Positions 9,077 to 16,653 of a DNA stretch of 64,000 nucleotides are shown piece after piece. Numbering within the stretch: the stretch's first letter is position 1; every line of letters starts with the position of its first letter. This DNA comes from Amycolatopsis orientalis DSM 43388 (lineage in GTDB: Bacteria > Actinomycetota > Actinomycetes > Mycobacteriales > Pseudonocardiaceae): positions 62,001-126,000 of the forward strand of contig NZ_ASXG01000154.1 of assembly GCF_000411975.1 (NCBI RefSeq), written 5' to 3'. The notes beneath the pieces were generated by a model. That model saw only the letters and a list, made by a program, of their open reading frames with translations. It was not told the origin of the DNA and ran no database searches. Both the position numbers and the translations under genes were made by a program.

Positions 9077-9092
9077 TAGGGTCGCGCAGGTG
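9077..9092 (+). promoter_or_regulatory. -10 box setting a leaderless GTG start
   Basis: TAGGGT at 9077-9082 is followed by exactly 7 nt and then GTG at 9090. This is the standard spacing for a transcript that begins on its own start codon, and it decides for GTG 9090 over the in-frame GTG at 9066, which lies upstream of the -10 box. Confidence 0.6.
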
Positions 9093-9863
9093 ACCAACGC
9101 AGCCACCCGGGCCGAGGCACTGCACCTCACCGGCGAACGGACCGTCCCCGGCATCCCCGAGGAAAATTATTGGTTCCGCCGCCACGAAGCCGCATACCTC
9201 GCCCTCCTCCCCCACTGCACCGACGCGACGGTGCTCGAAGCCGGCTGCGGCGAGGGCTACGGTGCCGGGCTCATCGCCCAGCACGCCCGCCAAGTCCTCG
9301 CTCTGGACTACGACGTGCCGACTACCGAGCACGTGGCACGCCGGTACCCGGACGTCGCCGTCGCGCGGGCGAACCTGGCGTACCTCCCGCTTCGGGACGG
9401 CGCGGTCGACGTGGTGGCGAACTTCCAGGTCATCGAGCACCTCTGGGACCAGGCCGGCTTTCTGGCCGAGTGCTTCCGCGTCCTGCGTCCTGGCGGAAAA
9501 CTGCTGGTCACGACCCCGAACCGGCTCACCTTCACGCCAGACAGCGACACCCCGCTCAACCCGTTCCACACGCGCGAACTGGCACCGTCCGAAATGGACG
9601 ACCTGCTCCGCGCAGCCGGATTCACCGTTGCGGCGCTGAACGGGCTGCACCATGCGGAATCCCTGCGCGCGGTGGAGGCCCGCTACGGCGGCTCGATCAT
9701 CGACGCGCAACTGGAGGTCGTCATGGGTTCTCTGCCCGGGCAGGCCACCTGGCCAGCTGACCTCCTCGCCGACGTCGCAGCGATCCGAGCCGACGACTTC
9801 TCCGTGCACGGTGACGACCTCGACGCGAGCCTCGATCTGGTGGCCGTGGCGGTGCGCCCGTGA
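9090..9863 (+). CDS. SAM-dependent methyltransferase (Rv3030-like)
   Basis: A 257-residue class I methyltransferase. Motif I is VLEAGCGEGYGAGLIA, the acidic end of beta-2 is LALDYD, and the post-motif region NFQVIEHLWDQAGFLAECFRVLRPGGKLLVTTPN is typical of small-molecule methyltransferases. It is first in a coupled pair: its TGA overlaps the GTG of the GH57 gene by 4 nt. In M. tuberculosis the equivalent gene Rv3030 precedes the GH57 gene Rv3031 and the glucosyltransferase Rv3032 in the locus for methylglucose lipopolysaccharide. A sugar O-methyltransferase role is therefore inferred from context. Confidence 0.85.
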   Translation: MTNAATRAEALHLTGERTVPGIPEENYWFRRHEAAYLALLPHCTDATVLEAGCGEGYGAGLIAQHARQVLALDYDVPTTEHVARRYPDVAVARANLAYLPLRDGAVDVVANFQVIEHLWDQAGFLAECFRVLRPGGKLLVTTPNRLTFTPDSDTPLNPFHTRELAPSEMDDLLRAAGFTVAALNGLHHAESLRAVEARYGGSIIDAQLEVVMGSLPGQATWPADLLADVAAIRADDFSVHGDDLDASLDLVAVAVRP

Positions 9864-11389
9864 GCGCCCGGAATCCCGCGTACGAAGGCACGTTTTGCCT
9901 CGTCCTGCACAGTCACCTGCCGTGGCTGCCCCACCACGGCAGCTGGCCGGTCGGCGAAGAGTGGCTGTACCAGGCGTGGACGCATTCGTATCTGCCGGTC
10001 GTCGACCTGCTGCGCCGTTTCGCCGCTGAAGGGCGACGCGAGGTTCTGACGCTCGGCATGACGCCAGTCCTCGCCGCACAGCTTGACGACCCGTACGCGA
10101 TCCGCGCCTGCCACGACTGGGTCGGCCACTGGCAACTGCGCACGCAGCACGCATCGACGCTCTGGCACGGCGATCCGTTGCTGCGCGATCTCGCCGCCGC
10201 CGAGCACCAGGCCGCGATGCACGCCACCGAAGAGCTGGAAACGCGCTGGCGGCACGGTTTCTCGCCGATCCTTCGGTCGCTTGTGGACAGTGACACGGTC
10301 GAACTGCTCGGCGGGCCGCTGGCGCATCCGTTCCAGCCACTCCTGGACCAGCGAGTGCGACGGTTCGCGCTCCAGGCCGGGTTGGAGGACACCGCGCTGC
10401 GCATCGGCCGCGCGCAAGAAGGTATTTGGGCACCTGAATGTGGTTATGCACCGGGAATGGAGCGAGATTATCACGACGCTGGTGTGCGGCGCTTCCTCGT
10501 CGATGGCCCTTCACTCCATGGTGACACTTCGGCCGCGCATCCCGTCGGCGATTCCGACGTGGTCTGCTTCGGCCGTGATCTCGAAGTGACCTACCGGGTT
10601 TGGTCGCCGAAAGCAGGCTATCCAGGCCACGCGGCGTACCGGGATTTCCACACCTGGGCGCACGAAGTGGGGCTGAAGGCGTCACGCGTAACCGGCAAAA
10701 CTGTTGAGCCGCAAGATAAAGCTCCCTACGACCCCGCACTCGCCGCGGACGTTCTAGGTTCGCATGTCAAGGATTTCGTCGAAACAGTCGTCACGCGGCT
10801 GAGGTCCCTCCGCGAGCAGCACGGCCGCGAATCGCTGGTCGTTGCGGCCTACGACACGGAACTCTTCGGCCACTGGTGGCATGAAGGACCCGCGTGGCTC
10901 GAAGGAATTCTCCGTGCTCTGCCTGAGGCGGGAGTCCGCGCGACCACATTGCGCGGCGCGCTCGAGGCCGGCCATCTCGGCGAACCGGTCCAGCTGCCCG
11001 CGTCCTCGTGGGGCTCCGGCAAGGACTGGCGAGTCTGGGACGGCGAACAGGTCGCGGACATGGTGCAGGACAACACCGCACTGCAAACCCGACTTCTCGA
11101 CCTGGTCGACATGCACGATGGGACCACTCGCGACGCAGTCGCCGATCAGGCCGTCGCCGAGGCGATGATGGCGCTGTCCAGCGACTGGGCGTTCATGGTC
11201 ACCAAAGACTCCGCCGCGGACTACGCCCGCCGGCGCGCCCGAGTGCACACCGAACGATTCGACACCTTGGCAGGGTTGCGGCGCAGCGGTGATCGTGCTC
11301 GCGCACTTGCTCTTGCCGAGGAATACCGCCGGGCCGACGGCCCGTTCGGACATCTGGACGCGCGCGCCCTGCGGCGTCCACGCGCATGA
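9860..11389 (+). CDS. GH57 glycoside hydrolase, 1,4-alpha-glucan branching-enzyme type (Rv3031-like)
   Basis: A 509-residue GH57 protein. Motif 1 is HSHLPW (His17, His19). Motif 3 is IWAPECGY, with the nucleophile Glu193. Motif 4 is AYDTELFGHWWHEG, with catalytic Asp332. The C-terminal helical part carries SSWGSGKDWRVWDG and MALSSDWAFMVTKDSAADYA. This pattern matches GH57 branching enzymes rather than amylases. It probably introduces alpha-1,6 branches into a cytoplasmic glucan or the methylglucose lipopolysaccharide backbone. It is coupled upstream to the methyltransferase and downstream has TGA touching the glutathione-peroxidase frame. Confidence 0.9.
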   Translation: MSARNPAYEGTFCLVLHSHLPWLPHHGSWPVGEEWLYQAWTHSYLPVVDLLRRFAAEGRREVLTLGMTPVLAAQLDDPYAIRACHDWVGHWQLRTQHASTLWHGDPLLRDLAAAEHQAAMHATEELETRWRHGFSPILRSLVDSDTVELLGGPLAHPFQPLLDQRVRRFALQAGLEDTALRIGRAQEGIWAPECGYAPGMERDYHDAGVRRFLVDGPSLHGDTSAAHPVGDSDVVCFGRDLEVTYRVWSPKAGYPGHAAYRDFHTWAHEVGLKASRVTGKTVEPQDKAPYDPALAADVLGSHVKDFVETVVTRLRSLREQHGRESLVVAAYDTELFGHWWHEGPAWLEGILRALPEAGVRATTLRGALEAGHLGEPVQLPASSWGSGKDWRVWDGEQVADMVQDNTALQTRLLDLVDMHDGTTRDAVADQAVAEAMMALSSDWAFMVTKDSAADYARRRARVHTERFDTLAGLRRSGDRARALALAEEYRRADGPFGHLDARALRRPRA

Positions 11390-11406
11390 CGATCGAAGGG
11401 AATTCC

Positions 11407-11898
11407 ATGGGAATCCGCGACCTGCCCCTCAAGACCCTGGCCGGCGAGGACACCACTCTCGACGGACCGCTGGCCGGCAAGACGCTGCTCGTGGTGAACG
11501 TGGCGTCGAAGTGCGGGTTGACGCCGCAGTACACCGCTTTGGAGCGACTGCAGAAACGCTACGGCGACAACGGTTTCTCTGTCGTCGGATTCCCGTGCAA
11601 CCAGTTCGCCGGCCAGGAGCCAGGAACGGCGGAGGAAATCCAGACGTTCTGCTCCACCACGTACGGAGTGTCCTTCCCGCTGTTCGAGAAGATCGATGTC
11701 AACGGCGAAGGCCGGCACCCGCTCTACGCGAGCATCACGGAAACTCCCGACGCGGACGGCGAAGCCGGCGACGTGCAGTGGAACTTCGAGAAGTTCCTGA
11801 TCAGCCCGGACGGCAAGGTGCTCGGTCGCTTCCGCCCGCGCACGGAGCCCGAAGACGAGACGATCGTCGCCGCGATCGAAGCGGCTCTGCCTGCTTGA
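11407..11898 (+). CDS. Glutathione-peroxidase-family thiol peroxidase
   Basis: A 163-residue peroxidase with a thioredoxin-like fold. NVASKCGLTPQY holds the peroxidatic residue as Cys, not selenocysteine. FPCNQFAGQEPG holds the catalytic Gln, and VQWNFEKFLI holds the Trp/Asn of the tetrad. It reduces hydroperoxides, most likely using thioredoxin, since actinobacteria lack glutathione. ATG at 11407 is chosen for GAAGGGA 6-8 nt upstream. An in-frame ATG at 11386 overlaps the GH57 stop and would add seven residues. It probably reads through from the GH57 operon, although mycobacteria have no peroxidase here. Confidence 0.92.
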   Translation: MGIRDLPLKTLAGEDTTLDGPLAGKTLLVVNVASKCGLTPQYTALERLQKRYGDNGFSVVGFPCNQFAGQEPGTAEEIQTFCSTTYGVSFPLFEKIDVNGEGRHPLYASITETPDADGEAGDVQWNFEKFLISPDGKVLGRFRPRTEPEDETIVAAIEAALPA

Positions 11899-11908
11899 GT
11901 TTCGGTCC

Positions 11909-11944
11909 TGCTCTCCGGCCAGCGTTCATCGCGGCCGGAGAGCA
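11909..11944 (+). terminator. Terminator of the methyltransferase-GH57-peroxidase operon
   Basis: A perfect 12-bp stem tgctctccggcc / ggccggagagca (11909-11920 and 11933-11944) with a 12-nt loop, 10 bp after the peroxidase stop. It is followed directly by a T-rich run that is itself a palindrome-family variant (11946-11962). Confidence 0.8.
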
Positions 11945-11945
11945 T

Positions 11946-12389
11946 TTGCCGTTTTTCGGCAACTGCCAGCGACCGCATAGGCAGCTCGCTCCCGACGGGC
12001 CGCGGCAGCCGTCGGTCCCGCCGTTGCCGTTGAGTGGCGAAAGGCCCATCACCCACCGCACTTGCTCATCCGCAACGTAGTCGCCACTTATCGGCGACTA
12101 CCGACCGACGACATGAGCGTGCGTCACCACAACCTCTGCCCGAGGCCACCCGGCCGAGATGCCGCCGCTGTCCCCAAGCCAGGCTCGCCGACAATGGTCG
12201 CCACGGTGCCGTAGCCGCCAACCGGCGACGGCGACGCAGCGCGTCCGCGCCGGAGTGCACTAGCCAGCGTCGAATGACCGTTGGCCAGTTCATCGCCGGT
12301 GAGCGGCGAAACGCAAGTCGGCCTGGTTCGCCCCCCAGGCCACAGTCCTTGTGCAGACTGCGTCTCTTGCGTCGCCGCTCAGTGGCGAA
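11946..12389. repeat. Cluster of five palindromic repeat copies
   Basis: The 498-bp gap 11899-12396 contains no gene but carries copies at 11946-11962 (T-centred variant ttgccgtttttcggcaa), 12024-12041 (ttgccgttgagtggcgaa), 12081-12098 (tcgccacttatcggcgac), 12293-12310 (tcgccggtgagcggcgaa) and 12372-12389 (tcgccgctcagtggcgaa). The last ends 7 bp from the GH2 stop. Different centres with preserved arms suggest old, independently drifting copies rather than one recent duplication. Confidence 0.78.
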
Positions 12390-12396
12390 TCGCAGG

Positions 12397-14211
12397 TCAA
12401 CGGCTGTCCGAAGCTTCACTAGCCAGTTCGGCAGCGGTCTTCACCTCGGGATGCGAGCCACGCGCGATCACCGCTCGGTTGTGGTTCGCGGCGCCGGCGA
12501 AGTCGAGCTTCCGCACTCGGCGGTCGTAGGTGAGAAGGCCGTTCACTTCGTTCTCTACATCAGTGGTCTGAGTATAGATCGCGCCGGACAGCCCAAGATC
12601 GGAAACCAGCCGTTCGAGCCGTTCGCTCACCTCTGCGTACCGGCGACTGAGGTGTGCGGAATCGGTCGTCATTTCGTAGGCGTTGGGTGGACCTGGCCAA
12701 ATGTGGCCTTCGAGAACCAAGCCCAGGCCGCCGTATTCGCCGTCCACCAATGCGCGATGGTCCCCTTCGTGCGGCTCCCCCGGGCCGACGTAGGTGTGAT
12801 CGTCGTAGACGTCGCCGGCACCAGTGTCCTGGCGGGAGAAACAGCAGTTCACGCCGCTGTTGGCGATCACCAGCCGAGTCGGGTCGAGTTCCTTTACGAG
12901 TGCCGCGATCCGTGCGGTGTCGAATTCTCCCCAGCCCTCGTTGAACGGCACCCAGGCGATGATCGACGTGATGTTGCGCAGCTGCGCGACCATTTCCCGC
13001 AGTTCGGCTTCGAATCGCTGTTGTCCTTCTGGCAACGGATCCGGCGCGTGCCCGGGCGGTCCGGCGAATGAGACGACCAGCGACGGCATGTCCTGCCAGA
13101 CCGCCAGACCCAGCCGGTCCGCCCAGTAGTACCAGCGTGCGGGCTCGACCTTGACGTGCTTGCGGACCAGGTTGAACGCGAGTTCCTTCGTCTTCTCGAG
13201 ATCGAAGCGGAGGGCCTCGTCCGTCGGCGCGGTGTAACCGCCGTCCGGCCAGTAGCCCTGGTCGAGTGGTCCGTGCAGGAAGGCGATCCGGCCGTTCAAA
13301 GCGATTCGTGGCCGTCCGTCGACATCCGGGACGATTTCTACCGTTCGCAGGCCGCAATAGCTGGCGACTTCGTCCAAGACGTCACCGTGCGAATCCAGGA
13401 GCCGGACGGTGAGGTCGTAGAGAAACGGATCGTCCGGAGACCACGGATGTGGTTCCGGAAGGTTGGCCCGCAGCCGCGTGCCTGCCGCGCCGCGAACCCG
13501 AGCGGCCTCGTCGCCGTTTGGCGGCGAAACGATCAACTCGACTTGAGCACCGCCGGTGACCTGCGGGAATATCGACACTCCGGACAGGTCTGAGGTGACT
13601 TCGACAGAGGAGATGCGTTCGTTCGGCACCGGCTCGATCCACACCGTCTGCCAGATTCCTGACGTCGGGGTATAGCAGATGCCGCCGGGTTCGTTGCGCT
13701 GCTTGCCGATCGGGTACGGCTCGATGTCCGTCCGGTCCTCGGCGCGAACGGTAATCTCCTGCGGTCCCGATGCACGGAGCGCGTCCGTGATGTCCGCGGA
13801 GAACGATGTGTAGCCGCCCTCATGGGTGACCACCGACTGGTTGTTGACCCGCACTTCGGCCTTCTGGTCGACTGCACCGAAATGCAGAAGCACCCGTCGC
13901 CCGCTCCAGCTTTCCGGGATCTCGAAGAGCCGTCGGTACCACAACACTTCGTCGCGTCGGCCAATGCCGGAGAGCGCCGATTCCGGCGCGAAGGGAACCA
14001 GGATGCGTTCGCTGTACCCGACAGGTCGCGGCTCAGCGGGCGAAGCAGGCCATCCTGCGTACTCCCAGATGCCGTTGAGGCTCAGCCATTCCGGCCGGCG
14101 GAGCTGCGGGCGCGGGTACTCGGGCAGCACCGCGGCCGGGTCGACTCGATCGGTCCACGGGGTGGTCAGCGGTGCGTCCGCGCGCTGCCATTCGGGCTCT
14201 GTGGGAGTCAT
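12397..14211 (-). CDS. Glycoside hydrolase family 2 (beta-galactosidase/glucuronidase-like)
   Basis: A 604-residue cytoplasmic GH2 enzyme with no signal peptide. The jelly-roll N-terminal domain contains LSLNGIWEYAG and LFEIPESWSGRRVLLHFGAVDQKAEV. The Ig-like domain spans about residues 200-300. The TIM barrel carries acid/base Glu426 in VPFNEGWGEFD and the probable nucleophile Glu493 in VDGEYGGLG. It is shorter than LacZ. The exact sugar is not predictable. ATG at 14211 is preferred over the adjacent GTG at 14214. Residues 230-236 (Ser-Pro-Pro-Asn-Gly-Asp-Glu) are encoded by an in-frame copy of the dispersed palindrome. The gene splits the Rv3031/Rv3032-like neighbours and is flanked on both sides by repeat clusters, as an insertion would be. 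Confidence 0.88.
   Translation of the reverse strand: MTPTEPEWQRADAPLTTPWTDRVDPAAVLPEYPRPQLRRPEWLSLNGIWEYAGWPASPAEPRPVGYSERILVPFAPESALSGIGRRDEVLWYRRLFEIPESWSGRRVLLHFGAVDQKAEVRVNNQSVVTHEGGYTSFSADITDALRASGPQEITVRAEDRTDIEPYPIGKQRNEPGGICYTPTSGIWQTVWIEPVPNERISSVEVTSDLSGVSIFPQVTGGAQVELIVSPPNGDEAARVRGAAGTRLRANLPEPHPWSPDDPFLYDLTVRLLDSHGDVLDEVASYCGLRTVEIVPDVDGRPRIALNGRIAFLHGPLDQGYWPDGGYTAPTDEALRFDLEKTKELAFNLVRKHVKVEPARWYYWADRLGLAVWQDMPSLVVSFAGPPGHAPDPLPEGQQRFEAELREMVAQLRNITSIIAWVPFNEGWGEFDTARIAALVKELDPTRLVIANSGVNCCFSRQDTGAGDVYDDHTYVGPGEPHEGDHRALVDGEYGGLGLVLEGHIWPGPPNAYEMTTDSAHLSRRYAEVSERLERLVSDLGLSGAIYTQTTDVENEVNGLLTYDRRVRKLDFAGAANHNRAVIARGSHPEVKTAAELASEASDSR
13511..13530 (-). repeat. Palindromic repeat copy inside the GH2 coding region
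   Basis: tcgccgtttggcggcgaaac on the plus strand. Read on the coding strand it encodes Ser-Pro-Pro-Asn-Gly-Asp-Glu in frame. The NlpC/P60 protein repeat array in this window contains the nearly identical Ser-Pro-Leu-Asn-Gly-Asp-Glu. The copy lies in the Ig-like domain, probably in a surface loop. Confidence 0.65.
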
Positions 14212-14385
14212 CACTGGCCATGGTGGCAGAGAATCGCGGTCCGCGGCATGGCCTGCGGGCTACATGGCCAACCGGTGGGCGACCGCCGTTCGACGGCGAT
14301 GGCGGGGGCTTCGGTGACCGATGGCTGGCAACGGGTCATCGGCGAGCCTTCCCGGTCAAGCAGCAGAGGTGCCGTCGATGACATT

Positions 14386-14620
14386 TTCGCCGCCGAGCGG
14401 CTAATAGCTGGTCAGCAGGTGGCCAGGGCCGGTCGACAAGGGTACCGAGAGCCTGGCGCGGCGCGTGAGGATCGCTGATCGTCGCAGTTGGCCGCAGCAG
14501 GAGACTCGCGTTCACTCTGGCGGCCGCGACTGTCCAGGCAGAGGGCTGAGCTGCGGCGATGCTTGCATCGCGGGCTGGCCAAGCGACCAGGCGGACCTGT
14601 TGCCGTTTTTTTGGCGAAAC
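14386..14620. repeat. Two palindromic repeat copies between GH2 and GT4 genes
   Basis: The 527-bp gap 14212-14738 holds no recognisable gene. Copies lie at 14386-14408 (ttcgccgccgagcggctaatagc, followed by ctggtcagc) and 14600-14620 (T-centred ttgccgtttttttggcgaaac, followed by ctctgaccagcg). Both are flanked by the CTGGTCAG/CTGACCAG motif that recurs beside other copies. The rest of the gap shows nothing clear except the GT4 promoter at its end. Confidence 0.7.
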
Positions 14621-14738
14621 GCTCTGACCAGCGCGTTCTTTCCGGCTCAGGCACTTTTTCGCCAGGCTACGACGAGGCTTTCCACCGGTCGTTCGGGCGG
14701 CCGCCCCGGAGTAAGCGACTGGCGAGTAACCTCGGGCC

Positions 14739-15992
14739 ATGCGCGTGCTGATGTTGTCCTGGGAGTACCCGCCGGTGGTCATCGGCGGCCTGGCCCGGCA
14801 TGTTCACGCGCTGGCGAGGCATCTCGCGCAGCAGGGCCACGACGTAGTCGTCCTTTGCCGGCACACCGCGGGCACCGACGCGTCGACGCATCCGCGCAGC
14901 GACCGGGTCATCGAGGGGGTCCGAGTCGTCCGGGTGGCCGAGGACCCGATGCACCTGACTTTCGAGCGGGATCTCGTCGCCTGGACACTCGCCATGGGAC
15001 ACGCGATGATCCGGGCGGCTCAGGATTTGCTCCGCACGTGGCAGCCGGACGTGGTCCACGCGCACGACTGGTTGGTCACGCATCCGGCGATCGCGGTCGC
15101 CGAGGCTGCCCGGGTGCCGCTCGTTGGGACGATCCATGCGACCGAAGCGGGCCGGCACTCCGGGTGGCTGTCGCATCCGCTCAACCAGCAGGTGCACTCG
15201 GTCGAATGGTGGCTGGCCAACCGCGCCGACGCGGTGATCACCTGTTCGCAGGCGATGCGCAAGGAGGTCGCGCATCTCTTCGAGATCGACCCGGCCGATG
15301 TCTCGGTGATCCACAACGGCATCGAGGGCCGCAGCTGGCGCGTGTCGTCTGGGGAAGTCGCGAGGATGCGGGAGCAGCACAGTCCGGACGGCGCTCCGTT
15401 CCTGCTGTTCTTCGGCCGGTTGGAGTGGGAAAAAGGCGTGCAAGACCTGCTGGCCGCGCTGCCGCGGATCCGGCGTCGGTTCCCGGGGACCCGCGTAGTC
15501 GTCGCCGGAAAAGGGCGACATCACGACGAGCTTGTCGCACAGGCTCGCAAGCTGCGGATTCGCCGGGCGGTGGACTTCGTCGGCCACCTCTCCGACCGCG
15601 ACCTGCGTGCGCTCCTCGCCGCGGCTGACGCGGTCGTGCTGCCCAGCCGGTACGAGCCGTTCGGGATTGTCGCGCTGGAGGCGGCTGCCGCGAAAGCGCC
15701 GCTGGTGGCGTCGACTGCGGGCGGGCTCGGCGAGGTTGTCATCGACGGGGAAACCGGCTTGGCCTTCGCGCCGGGTGACGTCGCAGGCCTCGCCTCTTCA
15801 GTGGTGAAGGTCTTGAGCGACGTTCCGGCCGCGGCCCGGCGCGCGCGTGCGGCGCAGGCCCGGCTTGGCGCGGATTTCGATTGGGGCCGGATCGCCGAGG
15901 CGACCGTCGAGGTTTACCGGCGAGCCCGGGTCGGCGAGCCGGTAGAGTTGGGGCGGCCGAAGATCGCGACTGGCAACGCGTTCGAGGTGTAG
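14739..15992 (+). CDS. GT4 alpha-glucosyltransferase (Rv3032-like)
   Basis: A 417-residue GT-B glycosyltransferase. The N-terminal acceptor domain opens MRVLMLSWEYPPVVIGGLARHVHALA. The donor domain contains LLFFGRLEWEKGVQDLL and the retaining GT4 EX7E motif EPFGIVALE (Glu306, Glu314), followed by TAGGLGEVVIDGETGLAF. It is closely like the mycobacterial Rv3032 alpha-1,4-glucosyltransferase, which elongates methylglucose lipopolysaccharide and contributes to glycogen. A TAACCT box lies 6 nt before ATG, pointing to a leaderless start. It is separated from its expected partners by the peroxidase and GH2 genes. Confidence 0.9.
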   Translation: MRVLMLSWEYPPVVIGGLARHVHALARHLAQQGHDVVVLCRHTAGTDASTHPRSDRVIEGVRVVRVAEDPMHLTFERDLVAWTLAMGHAMIRAAQDLLRTWQPDVVHAHDWLVTHPAIAVAEAARVPLVGTIHATEAGRHSGWLSHPLNQQVHSVEWWLANRADAVITCSQAMRKEVAHLFEIDPADVSVIHNGIEGRSWRVSSGEVARMREQHSPDGAPFLLFFGRLEWEKGVQDLLAALPRIRRRFPGTRVVVAGKGRHHDELVAQARKLRIRRAVDFVGHLSDRDLRALLAAADAVVLPSRYEPFGIVALEAAAAKAPLVASTAGGLGEVVIDGETGLAFAPGDVAGLASSVVKVLSDVPAAARRARAAQARLGADFDWGRIAEATVEVYRRARVGEPVELGRPKIATGNAFEV

Positions 15993-16015
15993 GACGCCGA
16001 GGTGCAGGACGCGCG

Positions 16016-16072
16016 CTGGTCAGCGGCGCTGCGGAGATTCGCCGCTCAGTGGCTAATGGCTGGTCAGCGGGG
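16016..16072. repeat. Palindromic repeat with direct-repeat flanks, touching the MarR stop
   Basis: ttcgccgctcagtggctaatgg (16038-16059) has a ctggtcagcgg motif on both sides (16016-16026 and 16060-16070). The right motif overlaps the last codons and stop of the minus-strand MarR gene at 16064, so that C-terminus appears to be built from the element's flank. Confidence 0.6.
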
Positions 16073-16525
16073 GTCGACGGCGGCGATGAGGTCGCGGTAG
16101 TCCGGGTCCGCTGCCACTCGGTCGAAGGCGCTCGCCAGAGCTGCTTCGTAGACCGGGACGGCTTTGCGCAACGTGGCTCGGCCGGCGTCGGTGATTCCGG
16201 TGTAGACGCCTCGGCGGTCGTATTCGCAGAGACGTCGTTCAGTCAGACCGGTACGCTCGAGGCGGCCGACGAGGCGGGTCGCGGAGCTCTGGTTGAGCGA
16301 CGTCGCGTCCGCGAGTTCCTGCATGCGGAGTTCACCGTCGGGGCGATCGGCGAGCGACATCAACGCAACGAATTCCGAGAAGCCCAGGTGCAGCTGCCGC
16401 TGCAAGGCCTGCTCGACCTCGTGGTCGATGCGGCTGCGAAGCGCCATCATCCGGGGCCACATCGCGCCGAGGGTGCTGAGTTTCGCCCCTGCCTGCTTGC
16501 GGCCAGGGGAAGGTGTGGTGGTCAC
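16064..16525 (-). CDS. MarR-family transcriptional regulator
   Basis: A 153-residue winged-helix regulator. LGAMWPRMMALRSRIDHEVEQALQ is the dimer helix. LRMQELADATSLNQSSATRLVGRLERTGLTERRLCEYDRRGVYTGITDAG is the DNA-binding helix-turn-helix and wing. GTG at 16525 is chosen because GGAGAGG sits 10 nt upstream, and the frame to 17005 is an overextension through the intergenic DNA. It is last in a same-strand run: SMR pair, hydrolase, MarR. Its own upstream region holds a dyad related to one before the SMR genes, so it is the likely local regulator of efflux and hydrolase expression. Confidence 0.85.
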   Translation of the reverse strand: MTTTPSPGRKQAGAKLSTLGAMWPRMMALRSRIDHEVEQALQRQLHLGFSEFVALMSLADRPDGELRMQELADATSLNQSSATRLVGRLERTGLTERRLCEYDRRGVYTGITDAGRATLRKAVPVYEAALASAFDRVAADPDYRDLIAAVDPR

Positions 16526-16582
16526 GCGAACGACCTCTCCGGCAAAGGCTTGTCCGGCATCGACGAGTGACGCCGACGATTC

Positions 16583-16609
16583 TTGTATAGCACATGTGCG
16601 TGCATGCAA
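16583..16609 (-). promoter_or_regulatory. Candidate MarR operator before the regulator gene
   Basis: A 27-bp imperfect dyad containing the perfect palindrome GCACATGTGC at its centre-left, 58 bp upstream of the MarR start. The ACATGTGC core and a following ATGNAT recur upstream of the SMR genes at 18470-18488. Confidence 0.5.
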
Positions 16610-16653
16610 TTGGGCGTTCGGCAAGCCTGTCGTTGGTCGGCGAGCGTGGTTGA

